Origin: Diphasiastrum complanatum
Taxonomy: Eukaryota > Streptophyta > Lycopodiopsida > Lycopodiales > Lycopodiaceae
DNA: 64,000 nt
Assembly (NCBI GenBank): GCA_029204225.1
Contig: CM055112.1
Coordinates: 25,036,529-25,100,528 of the forward strand
Direction: 5' to 3'
Both the position numbers and the translations under genes were made by a program. This document shows, in pieces, positions 38,401-46,014 of this stretch. The notes beneath the pieces are model-generated. The model was given only the letters and a program-made list of their open reading frames with translations. It was not told the DNA's origin and searched no databases. Positions within the stretch are counted from its first letter, which is position 1. Each line of letters starts with the position of its first letter.

Positions 38401-39434
38401 TTGCATGCTTGATCACTAGCAGTGTATATTGACTTCTTAGAGTCATTACAAGATAGAAGAGTAGAAAAATAATGCTTGTTAAAGGACATGTGGGAACTAG
38501 CCCCACTATCTATCCACCATGTGTCTTGACTTGAAGTTGGTGTAGATGCAACCATTAAGGATGTGTTGAATCCATCCTCATATTCTTCCTCTTGAGCAAT
38601 GTTCCCTTGATCTCCTTTGGCTTGTTGATTCTTCTTCAAGTAGCATTCTGAGGAAAAGTGTCCTTTCTTTCCACAAAAGAAACACTTTAGTTTTGCCTTG
38701 TTCTTCACTTTGCCTTTGGAGGTAGATCCTCCATTCTTCATCTCGGCCTCCTTGCCTTGATTTTTCTTGAATGGATTTTGCTTTTTCTTGCCTTTAGATG
38801 TAAAGTTAGCTTTCTCCTCTCCTCCATTAAGTGACATGCTATCCATTCTTGTCTTGAGGTGTAGAAGCCTACTCTCCTCGGCCACAAGAACATTGTGCAA
38901 CTTTTCAATGGATGGAAGAGAGTCTTGAATGGCAAATGATTGGACTAAGTTGGTAAACTCATCACTTAGACCATTCAAAATGATTTGTACTAGTTCTTGA
39001 TCTTGGATCTTCTCTCCTATTGCACTTAACTCCTTGTTAAGAGATTTGATCCTAAGAACATACTCTTGTCCACTCTCTCCACTTCCTTTCATGCTTTGGA
39101 AAACTTGATTTCTTAGCATGAGGATTCTTGAAGTATTGTTGGATTCATAAATGCTCTTTAATGAATCCCAAGCCTCTTTGGATGAGGTACAAGAAGACAC
39201 CTCTTTCAAGAGGTCATTGCATACATTTAACTTTATGCAATGTAGAGCTAATCTTGCTCTCTTCTTGTATTTGGCTTGTTCTTGGGGAGTTTGAGGCTCT
39301 TCCTCTACTCCTTGAACTATGTCATATAGATCATGGATCACTAGGAGTGATTCCATTCTCACTTTCCAAATGGAATAATTTGTGGAAGTGAGTCTCTCAC
39401 TTGATTCCATCAAATATCCACCCATGGATGACAT
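35454..39434 (-). CDS. element C copia gag-pol polyprotein, 1,326 residues, intact
   Basis: One uninterrupted frame encodes every copia function in order. Gag capsid covers about residues 1-240. The zinc knuckle is C251-C254-H259-C264. The protease active site is D309-S-G. The integrase zinc motif is H441, H446, C475, C478, and the integrase catalytic triad is D505, D567, E603, with exactly 35 residues between the last two. Reverse transcriptase has D920 in QMDVTNAFLNG and YVDD at 1005-1008. RNase H has YSDSDFAGD near 1167, E1210/E1212 in SSCEAEYKAL, and D1247 in FCDNQ. A linker at about 742-765 contains DKPEED-type repeats. The domain order protease-integrase-reverse transcriptase-RNase H is diagnostic of copia. 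The start MSSMGGYLMESSERL matches related gags in the window. Expression would come from the 5' LTR at 40031-40892. Confidence 0.95.
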   Translation of the reverse strand: MSSMGGYLMESSERLTSTNYSIWKVRMESLLVIHDLYDIVQGVEEEPQTPQEQAKYKKRARLALHCIKLNVCNDLLKEVSSCTSSKEAWDSLKSIYESNNTSRILMLRNQVFQSMKGSGESGQEYVLRIKSLNKELSAIGEKIQDQELVQIILNGLSDEFTNLVQSFAIQDSLPSIEKLHNVLVAEESRLLHLKTRMDSMSLNGGEEKANFTSKGKKKQNPFKKNQGKEAEMKNGGSTSKGKVKNKAKLKCFFCGKKGHFSSECYLKKNQQAKGDQGNIAQEEEYEDGFNTSLMVASTPTSSQDTWWIDSGASSHMSFNKHYFSTLLSCNDSKKSIYTASDQACKIDGIGSIPLCLGTSKRIDLDNVLYVPTISRNLLSVGQLMDNGLDVHFKNGVCSILKNDKCIASGIKQGRLFKLDANVASESVNLAREELTQVELWHKRLGHPNLQSMESMASKELALGLPRAFKKCGKMCEACGLAKSHKSSYKKSSSRSLSPLDLIHSDVHSFSHASNGGALMYVTFIDDCTRFTWIELLSKKNLVYEAFIKFKSLVEKQLSTSIKALRCDNGGEYTSNKMKDFCEINGIKLQYTCSYTPQQNGVAERKNRSLCECAKSLRLDASLPISFWGEAITCANYLCNRLPSSAIDGISPYQALFDKKPNVKYFKIFGCTCYVHIPLETRRKEDATSFKGIFVGYGENSKGYRIYDPTSKKVKVSKDVLFDESQFAKSLSNGSNPLCIEDLDKSEEDLDKPEEDHDKPEDGDLDPSQKGPRRSSRSKAEPSRLTYVDKGKQKEGSTSSTSYSFLATLIEEPSSFEEACKSKVWRDAMQVEYDALEENHTWNLVNLPRGKKPLACKWIYRIKYNQDGSISKYKARLVAKGFLQIKGLDYEETFAPVAKLVTIRLIICIATLFKWDLYQMDVTNAFLNGFLEEEIYMMQPEGFIKIGEEQKVCYLRKSLYGLKQAPRAWYSRLHDFLYSLGFVLSAYEPSLYFKCNEGKIIILVLYVDDIIMTGNDDDGIGKVKVDLSSEFKMVDLGFLKFILGIEVSRSSNCTFISQSKYATSILERFGMKDCKGIDTPMEHVVKATNEGDEASFEDITLFRKLIGSLIYLTITRPDLSFCVSKLSQSMQAPLIHHWKSAKRVLRYVSSTRFFGILYEGSNLHLRAYSDSDFAGDKMDRKSISAFATFLCGGVISWLSKKQDTISLSSCEAEYKALTSTTKELLWLRRLLMELHVLEAEEIPYIFCDNQASQQIASNPIFHARTKHIEIAHHFVREKVQSKEVQLHHVPSSECIADILTKPLSKDPFFKLRYALGIVDRCTLDLPS

Positions 39435-40014
39435 TTTAGAATGAATGCTCTTTTAAAAATCACAAAGATTTTTGAATTTTAAAAGATCTATGAAGTGGCC
39501 TAAAGCTTACTAGAATGCCTATAGGCTTGTCTCTATCAAACTAACACACAAGCTTGAATGATACTCAAAGATCTTACCAAAAATTTCTAGCTTTCACTCT
39601 CACAAAAAAAAATTGCTTTACACTTTTCTTAGAGATTTCACTTCAACTAAGGATCTGAACAAATCAGCCTCTTAGATCTGATCTTAGACTCTAAAAAGAA
39701 ATGCTTCAATGATCCAAAACACTATTTGGTCATAGGCATTAGTTAGAATGAATCTAGATCAATACTATGCTTCAAAAAGCACCAAAAATGAACTAGTATT
39801 GTGATTTTGGGACCAAAAAACACAAAGTAACTTGAATTGAAAGTTGCTGTACGGTTTCACACGTGTGAAAAGTACATACACAGCCTCCAAGTCGTTTTGA
39901 TCCAAATGATTACAAGCTATCACTCTAGAAGAACTCGCCCTCACTAGTATTGGCCAAAAAACAAATTTTGCCAATGATCTTTACAAGATTTATGATTCAA
40001 TGATCACTCTCTTA

Positions 40015-40030
40015 CTTAGCTCTGATACCA
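40015..40030 (-). other. element C primer-binding site, tRNA-Met type
   Basis: The minus strand reads TGGTATCAGAGCTAAG directly after the LTR end, the standard plant copia primer site. Confidence 0.9.
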
Positions 40031-40892
40031 TGATAAATTTTACAGTTTTTAGGACAATAATGATTGTACTTTACAATCATAGAGAGTTATTGGTTGCTTA
40101 ATCAATGAATCTATCAAGTTCTACACATTAGATCTTGATCTAGATTCACTACACTTGGATTTAAGCAAGAGCAATGGATCAACACATCATTTTTTAGTGA
40201 GAGCGGCTTCACACGTGTGGAGTACTGTCCACTGTACGGCCTGCACCTGAAACAACAAGTACAATGATACTAGATAGCAATCATGCATAAAAATCACAAG
40301 ACAAATGACTAGAAATCTCACAAAAGTGTAGAGTGCAAAAGTCTCATCAATTTTCTTAGCAAAATGATGATCCTTTTATGGATCAAGTACATCCATGAGT
40401 CTGGTACAGTCCAGCAGGCCTTCACACGTGTGAAGAGTGCCACATCACTCATATCTATCCATTTGATCCATCCTTGATCCTTATCCAATAGTTGACCTTC
40501 TAGAATATGACTAAAATCCAAAAAGCTAGTCTCCTAGAATATAGGAATATTCCCTACAAAATAGGATCTAAGGAAAATGGTCAACTCTTATCTTCTAGTA
40601 CTCTATACACACATGTGAACATCCACTTGCCATGTGGGAGCATTTACTCATGCACATGCAAGGAAAAGCTAATTTGTAGGTGACTAGTCAACTTGACTAA
40701 AAACTAGTCATTTCATGTTCACACTAACTAGAATGATACAAAATCAATTTGGATATATACAAACATGAAAAGTACATCCTTTCACACATGGGAACATGCT
40801 CCACACGTGTGAAATCATATCATCAACATATTCTAATGTTTGATCAATATTTACATGAACCAATGTCAAGTGAGAAGTGACAATTTTCAACA
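40031..40892 (-). repeat. 5' LTR of element C
   Basis: An 862-base copy of 34579-35440 with one visible substitution. On the minus strand it begins TGTTGAAAATTGTC and ends AAATTTATCA. Confidence 0.95.
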
Positions 40893-40897
40893 AAAAA

Positions 40898-41332
40898 TAG
40901 TAGGGTTTACATTTTGGAGGGAAAGCCAAGTGGCCAAATAGGGTTTGGAAACTCTATAAAAGGATGTAACTCATGGAGAGACACATCTTCTCTCTTCTAT
41001 CTCTCATTTCATCATTATACATGGTTCTCTTTGAGTTCTACTACTCATTGGTGCACTATCTTGGTGTTATCTTGCAATCTTGTGTGTAGAATGATCATTT
41101 ATTGCTATTTTCGGTTCCACACGTGTGAAATATAGTAGGGTATCGTAATTGTACGGACAGCAAACATATTTTATGTTTTGGTTCATATTTGATCAATATC
41201 TCTTAGAGTTTGCATCTCATTTTGTATGTAGATGCTGATTTTTCTACATTGGCAGGATTGTTGGTTTGTTCCTTATTGTAACCAAAGATTTGGGACATGG
41301 ATTGGATCTTGAATGATCTGAAATCCTTCACA
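40898..41332 (+). repeat. 5' LTR of element D, right part
   Basis: TAGTAGGGTTTACATTTTGG onward matches 45458-45891, so with 34514-34578 it rebuilds 500 of the 654 LTR bases. It ends ATCCTTCACA next to the primer site. Confidence 0.9.
40953..40962 (+). promoter_or_regulatory. LTR TATA box, element D 5' LTR
   Basis: CTATAAAAGG followed by ATGTAACTCATGGAGAG is kept in the 3' LTR (45513-45522) and in the LTR of element E. The left part of this promoter is now displaced by element C. Confidence 0.65.
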
Positions 41333-41349
41333 TGGTATCAGAGCTCTTG
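41333..41349 (+). other. element D primer-binding site, tRNA-Met type
   Basis: TGGTATCAGAGCTCTTG directly follows the LTR end CACA. Confidence 0.9.
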
Positions 41350-41934
41350 TGTTTCAGGTTATGAATGGATCAACCATCTCTAGCAAGGATTTGGAGGAGT
41401 TACCAATGCTAGAGCATGCTAGATTGATCTCTACTCAAAAATCAGCAATTTTGCATGTGTAGAATTGATCTTTTGTAGGTCAAAACTCAATATAGGGTTA
41501 TATACTTGATCAATTACGATTTCACACTTGGTTTACTGGATCTAGATGATATTTGGTGCATTAGGAAGGTCTCATTGGAGTCTACAAGAAGATATACCAA
41601 GTTTCTAGAAATTGCATGTAGAATTTGAGATATTCAATTTTTTGTTATTTTGTCAAAACCCTAATTTTGATTGGATCTCTAGTTTGTGAGGTTACTGAAC
41701 TTCATTTGAGTGTCTTTCAATCTTAGGAAGTGGCAAGAATCACTAGATTGAGGATAGATCATAGGTTGATCAAGATTTCACTATTCTATGTGTTGATTTT
41801 CTAGTTAGAAGTGCTAGAAGAGATTTGAGAGGTTCCATATCTTTGTGATTTCTTCTTGAGTTCATTTTCTGACATTCAAGAGAGTGCTTTGTGCATTGGA
41901 ACAGGTTGAAAGAGAAGATCAGGTCACTTCAACA

Positions 41935-42661
41935 TGGCTACAAGTGGTGGATTTATGTTGGAGAGCAATGATAGGCTTACCTCAATCACTATTCTACTTG
42001 GAAGGTGAGGATGGAGTCCTTATTGGAGATGAATGAGTTGATGGAGATTGTTGCAGGTGTGGAGGAGAGAATTCAAGCACCTCAAGATCAAGTGAGGTAT
42101 GACAAGAGAGCAAAGAAAGCTCTACACATGATTAAGATGAATGTTACCAATGAACTTCTAAAGGAAGTTGGTAAGTGCACATCATCTTTGGAGGCTTGGG
42201 AAGCTTTGAAGAAGCTTTATGAATCCAAGTCTACATCAAGAGTGCTTAATCTTAGGAGGCAAATCTTTCAAAGTTTGCAAAAGAAGGAAGAGAGTACTCA
42301 TGCTTCTGTTTTGAGGGTTAAAGCATTCAATGATGAGTTAGCATGTATTGATGAAAGCATTAAGGAGGTAGAGCTTGGTCAAGTTATACTTAATGGATTG
42401 TTGGATGATCATGCTAATCTTGTTCAAAGTTTTGCTATTCAAAAGACTTTGCCAAGTATTGTGGATTTGCAAGAGATATTGGTGAATGAGGAGTATAGGC
42501 TTCAATCAAGAAGAGGTGGATCTACATTGACATCTCATTATGAAGAGGAGATATGTTCATCAAAGGCAAGTTCAAGGGCAAAGGCAAAGGCAAGTGGTCT
42601 AAAGGGCAAGATCAAGGTGAGACTTTCTCTTTTGGCAAAAAGAAAGATAAGTCTAAGTTGA
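41935..42661 (+). pseudogene. element D gag
   Basis: The start is MATSGGFMLESNDRL at 41935. A frameshift near 41985 precedes the conserved tryptophan motif (STWKVRMES), and from 42005 the capsid is open through KKALHMIKMNVTNELLKEVG and NLRRQIFQSLQKKEES to a basic region. A second frameshift near 42550 moves the reading into the frame that carries the zinc knuckle (CFYCGIKGHFANEC) and protease. Without the shifts it would be a standard copia-like gag of about 240 residues. The two shifts could be mutations; the second also sits near where some elements place a gag/pro frameshift, but no slippery site is claimed. Confidence 0.8.
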
Positions 42662-43563
42662 AATGCTTTTATTGTGGAATCAAAGGGCATTTTGCAAATG
42701 AATGTTTGAAGAAGCAAAGAGATGAAGGTAGCAAGCAAATCAACTGTACTACTAATGATGAGGATCTAGGTGGTGGTGATTCTCTTTTGATGTGTTCTTC
42801 GAGTCCAATGTCAAGTGAAGGTGACAAAGATTCATGGTGGATTGATAGTGGAGCTAGTTCACACATGACTAGTCATAAGGAGTTCTTTACTTCTTTGGTC
42901 CCTTATAATGGAGCCAAGAAAGCAATTCACATGGCCAATGGTGGTGAGTGTGTGATTGAAGGTATTGATTCAATTCCTATTTGTCTCTCTACTAATAGGA
43001 AAGCAAGACTTGATGGTGTTCTTTACATTCCTTCACTTTCAAAGGATTTGCTAAGTGTTGGTCAAATGATAAAGAAAGGATACATGGTAAAGTTTGGTGG
43101 TGATGCTTGTTTCATTACAAAGGAAGAAATCTTGGTTGCTAGGGGCAATAAACAAGGTAGACTTTTCAAGCTTGATGCTTTTGTTATGGCTAACAAAAAG
43201 GATGGAATGGAAAAGGAGATTGGTCTCAACTTTCCAAAGCTCCCTTTTAGCATCAATAATATTGGTGGATCTTATGCAAAGTCTAACAAGCTTCCTTATG
43301 CTAGATCTAGGTCAAGATCTAATATGCTTCTTGGAGATGTTCATCTTTGTGCTAACTTGGCTAGTCTTGAGGATAATGATGGTGTTTCAATGGTTCTTCA
43401 TGGCAAGTGCAAGCATGCAAAAGGTAAGGAAAGAGCTAACTTCATCAATGGAGGTGGTGAAGGTTCTTCCTTGGAAAAGATTGTTGCTAATGATTTCTTT
43501 GATCATATGGAAAAAGATGTTGCTAGGTGCATTCATGAAGGAGGTGGTTCTTCTACATTGTGA
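42553..43563 (+). pseudogene. element D zinc knuckle, protease and unfamiliar extension
   Basis: The 336-residue frame has a GKGKGK-rich basic stretch, the zinc knuckle CX2CX4HX4C, then an intact protease (SWWIDSGASSHMT, VLYIPSLSKDLLSVG, NKQGRLFKLDAF). After about residue 215, where copia elements continue to LWHxRLGH and integrase, it turns into sequence of no known family (GLNFPKLPFSINNIGG, FINGGGEGSSLEKIV, FFDHMEKDVARCIHEGG) and stops at 43561. The reading can be followed in the next frame (CDESKKVIFAASGVNFF) to about 43705, so the stop looks like damage in a longer frame. Confidence 0.75.
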
Positions 43564-43958
43564 TGAGTCCAAGAAAGTCATTTTTGCAGCAAGTGGAGTC
43601 AATTTCTTCATAAAGAAAGTAGATCAAATGGTTCTATCAAGAGACTTGGTGAGGGAGATAGTCACAAGTCAAGAAGAAGAGAAGTATGTGAAGAGTTCAA
43701 AGTAGGATGTACTTTGAATGATGTCATTGTGAATGATAGTGAGGAAAAATCATTATCATATGATTCATTACCTAAAACATTGAGTAGAAGTTCTTGTTTG
43801 AAAAAAAGAGAGTTCTTCAATCATCCTTATGTTGAAGATTGGTTCTTGGGAAGATCCAAGGCATGGATCTCACATATCCTCATCAACTCAAAGGATTCTA
43901 TGATTGTGAATTGATCACTCATGATCGAGATGGCAAAAGGTTGGTTGGAGAAGACTAG
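43564..43958 (+). pseudogene. element D unknown region, broken coding-like sequence
   Basis: Coding-like segments change frame several times. Frame 2 runs to 43705 (KKVDQMVLSRDLVREIVTSQ), frame 1 covers 43714 to about 43855 (FFNHPYVEDWFLG), and frame 3 covers about 43855-43955 (QGMDLTYPHQLKGF then ITHDRDGKRLVGED) with a TAG just before the next ORF. The segments are not copia integrase or reverse transcriptase, and no family is recognised. Confidence 0.45.
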
Positions 43959-45242
43959 ATGGAACAAATCGAGAGGCAATTTCTTCAAGACAAGGGAGAT
44001 CTCATTGGTGAGCTTATTGAGGTTTTGTATGAACTCAATAGGGCTGGATTTCTTAGGTTTGATACTCATCTTCACCTACTCTACTTCATGTTGGATGAGA
44101 ATTTTGGAATCTATCTTTTGATTTATGATGGTGACATTGGTGACATTGTTTTCACTAACCTTTGTGGAAATTCGAGATCAAGCATTGATGAGATCTTGTT
44201 GGATCTAGATCATATGTTTGAGAGGGAGTATTTCCAGAGGTTCAGGTCTGCAAATATTCATATCTTTGATATCTTTGATGATCAAGAGAAAGGTAAGCAA
44301 GTGGAAGCGACACACTTTGCTTTACTCATATGTTTTGGAGAATTTTCTTATGTAGATGATGCTATGCAAGTGGATATTGGTTTTCATGGTTTTCATACTG
44401 GAAAAGCAAGTAATGGGTCTAGAAAACAAAGTTTCTTCAATGACTTTGATGATCAAGAGGAAGATCAAGAGGTTGGTCTCAAAGGGCTTCAACAACACAA
44501 AAGGAAAAGTGGCAATTTGGAGCTAGTCAAGAGCATCAAAGGAGAGGTAATTGGAAAAGATGTTATGGATCTGTTTTTGCAGCTTATTGAAGACTCAAGT
44601 AAGGTCAAAGGAGCAGAAAGGAAGTGTTGTTCAAGTTTACTTTACTTGTTCTATCTCATGTTTGAGCTATTTCATGTGAATGTGTGCAAATTGTCAAGAT
44701 ATGGACAAACTAGCTACATTGTCTTGCAATATCTTATTGTTGAAGTTGTACTAGCATTCTTGGCTGGTTTTGCTGATGGAAATGAAGCTATTGGAGGCTC
44801 ATTATGTCACTCATTCATGGCCAAGTCATCAAGTGTTGATGATATCTTGTGGCAAGATGGAGATGGAGGCTCATTCATGGAGTTTTATGGTGAAGACATA
44901 TCAAGAAAGGACAAAGTTGGAGGAGACAAGCAAGCAAATGGTCATCACTCACATTTATTGTTTGGTTGCTGTAATTTTCCAGAGAGTTCAAAGTTTCAAA
45001 CATGGAGGAATCATTTCATTCACATTCTTTTTGGTTCTTCATGTTCTAGTTATATCTTGATGTGTAAAATTGATGTAAGAAATAGTGAAACATCCAATTT
45101 GGACACTATTCTCTATATCAATTATGAAAGATACTTTAGAACCTTAAAAAGAAGATCTATACTTAGGATGGAGATCATTCTAAAGTTGGATCAAAGTTCT
45201 ATTGTCAAAACTATGCCAAAACTAGTTGAAGAGGGAGTGTGA
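43959..45242 (+). CDS. element D 427-residue ORF of unknown function
   Basis: This is an uninterrupted frame of 1,284 bases, the second longest in the window, placed where reverse transcriptase and RNase H should be. It begins MEQIERQFLQDKGDL, and the same frame is open upstream of the start except for one TAG. It has acidic segments (EILLDLDHMFERE, FFNDFDDQEEDQE), a hydrophobic cysteine-containing stretch at about residues 225-270 (CCSSLLYLFYLMFELF, YIVLQYLIVEVVLAFLAGF), and ends SIVKTMPKLVEEGV, the same last residues as the polyprotein of element E. The stop codon overlaps the LTR start. No catalytic motif of integrase, reverse transcriptase or RNase H is visible. It may be captured host sequence, or an element-specific protein. 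Function unknown. Confidence 0.6.
   Translation: MEQIERQFLQDKGDLIGELIEVLYELNRAGFLRFDTHLHLLYFMLDENFGIYLLIYDGDIGDIVFTNLCGNSRSSIDEILLDLDHMFEREYFQRFRSANIHIFDIFDDQEKGKQVEATHFALLICFGEFSYVDDAMQVDIGFHGFHTGKASNGSRKQSFFNDFDDQEEDQEVGLKGLQQHKRKSGNLELVKSIKGEVIGKDVMDLFLQLIEDSSKVKGAERKCCSSLLYLFYLMFELFHVNVCKLSRYGQTSYIVLQYLIVEVVLAFLAGFADGNEAIGGSLCHSFMAKSSSVDDILWQDGDGGSFMEFYGEDISRKDKVGGDKQANGHHSHLLFGCCNFPESSKFQTWRNHFIHILFGSSCSSYILMCKIDVRNSETSNLDTILYINYERYFRTLKRRSILRMEIILKLDQSSIVKTMPKLVEEGV
45228..45237 (+). other. element D polypurine tract
   Basis: GAAGAGGGAG directly before the LTR start TGTGAGAAATTTC. It matches the tract of element E. Confidence 0.8.
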
Positions 45243-45891
45243 GAAATTTCAACTAGTTTAGTCTAGTTTATTCATATTTTGGTTAATTGTCAATAAGAGG
45301 CCAAAACTCATTTTAGACATAGAGACAAACTTTTTGAAGTTATATTAGTTTAAAATACATTCAATAAACACTTTTGGAAAGTGTGGGAAAGTTGGTAGTC
45401 GAGTTTGAGAGAGATTCAAATTTGAACTTTGGGTACATTGAATCTAGACCCAAAAATAGTAGGGTTTATATTTTGGAGGGAAAGCCAAGTGGCCAAATAG
45501 GGTTTGAAAACTCTATAAAAGGATGTAACTCATGGAGAGACACATCTTCTCTCTTCTATCTCTCATTTCATCATTATACATGGTTCTCTTTGGGTTCTAC
45601 TACTCATTGGTGCACTATCTTGGTGTTATCTTGCAATCTTGTGTGTAGAATGATTATTTATTGTTATTTTTGGTTCCACACCTGTGAAATACAGTAGGGT
45701 ACTGTAATTGTACGGACAACAAACATATTTTATGTTTTGGTTCATGTTTGATCAATATCTCTTAGAGTTTGCATCTCATTTTGTATGTAGATGCTGATTT
45801 TTCTACATTGGCAAGATTGTTGGTTTGCTTTTTATTGTAACCAAAGATTTGGGACATGGATTGGATCTTGAATGATCTAAAATCCTTCACA
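45238..45891 (+). repeat. 3' LTR of element D, complete
   Basis: 654 bases from TGTGAGAAATTTCAAC to AAAATCCTTCACA. It holds the uninterrupted version of the site into which element C inserted in the 5' LTR, and a CTATAAAAGG box at 45513-45522. It ends inside the LTR of element A. Confidence 0.9.
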
Positions 45892-46014
45892 GATGTCTCG
45901 CTTACTAGCGGACTTGTAGATCACTATGGATCCTGATCACAGAACGTGTCTCGCACGCAGGCAGAGGGCTGAAAGCTAGCAAAGCTTTGTAATTAGAAAT
46001 GTTTTGTTTCTTCA
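45892..46014 (-). repeat. LTR remnant of element A
   Basis: On the minus strand TGAAGAAACAAAAC follows the tract GAGAGGGAGC after the end of the polyprotein. Only about 123 bases remain before the right LTR of element D begins, so D appears to have landed in this LTR or replaced the rest. Confidence 0.6.

Larger units (their letters stand above)
34579..40892 (-). mobile_element. element C: complete, apparently intact copia retrotransposon
   Basis: At 6,314 bp it has two 862-bp LTRs that differ by eye at a single base (T at about 34655 versus G at the matching place near 40117). It also has a perfect AAAAA target-site duplication (34574-34578 and 40893-40897), a tRNA-Met primer site, a polypurine tract and an uninterrupted 1,326-codon polyprotein. 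The pre-insertion site is preserved in the 3' LTR of element D (CTAGACCCAAAAATAGTAGG near 45450). This is the youngest and only coding-complete element in the window, and the best candidate for an active one. Confidence 0.95.
34514..45891 (+). mobile_element. element D: copia-like element with gag, protease and an unknown ORF; split by element C
   Basis: The element comprises a 5' LTR (34514-34578 and 40898-41332, lacking its first 154 bases), a primer site, gag, protease, about 2 kb of unfamiliar coding-like sequence, a purine tract and a complete 3' LTR. Reverse transcriptase, RNase H and integrase are absent. Element C sits in the 5' LTR. The right end of D lies in the LTR of element A. 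With LTRs like those of E, D looks like a non-autonomous member of the same group. Confidence 0.8.

Noticed and set aside
43094-43705. 203-residue plus-strand frame beginning MVVMLVSLQRKKSW.
   Set aside because: Its first part is a shadow of the protease frame. Only the last part, after about 43560, continues the coding-like reading and is described under element D.
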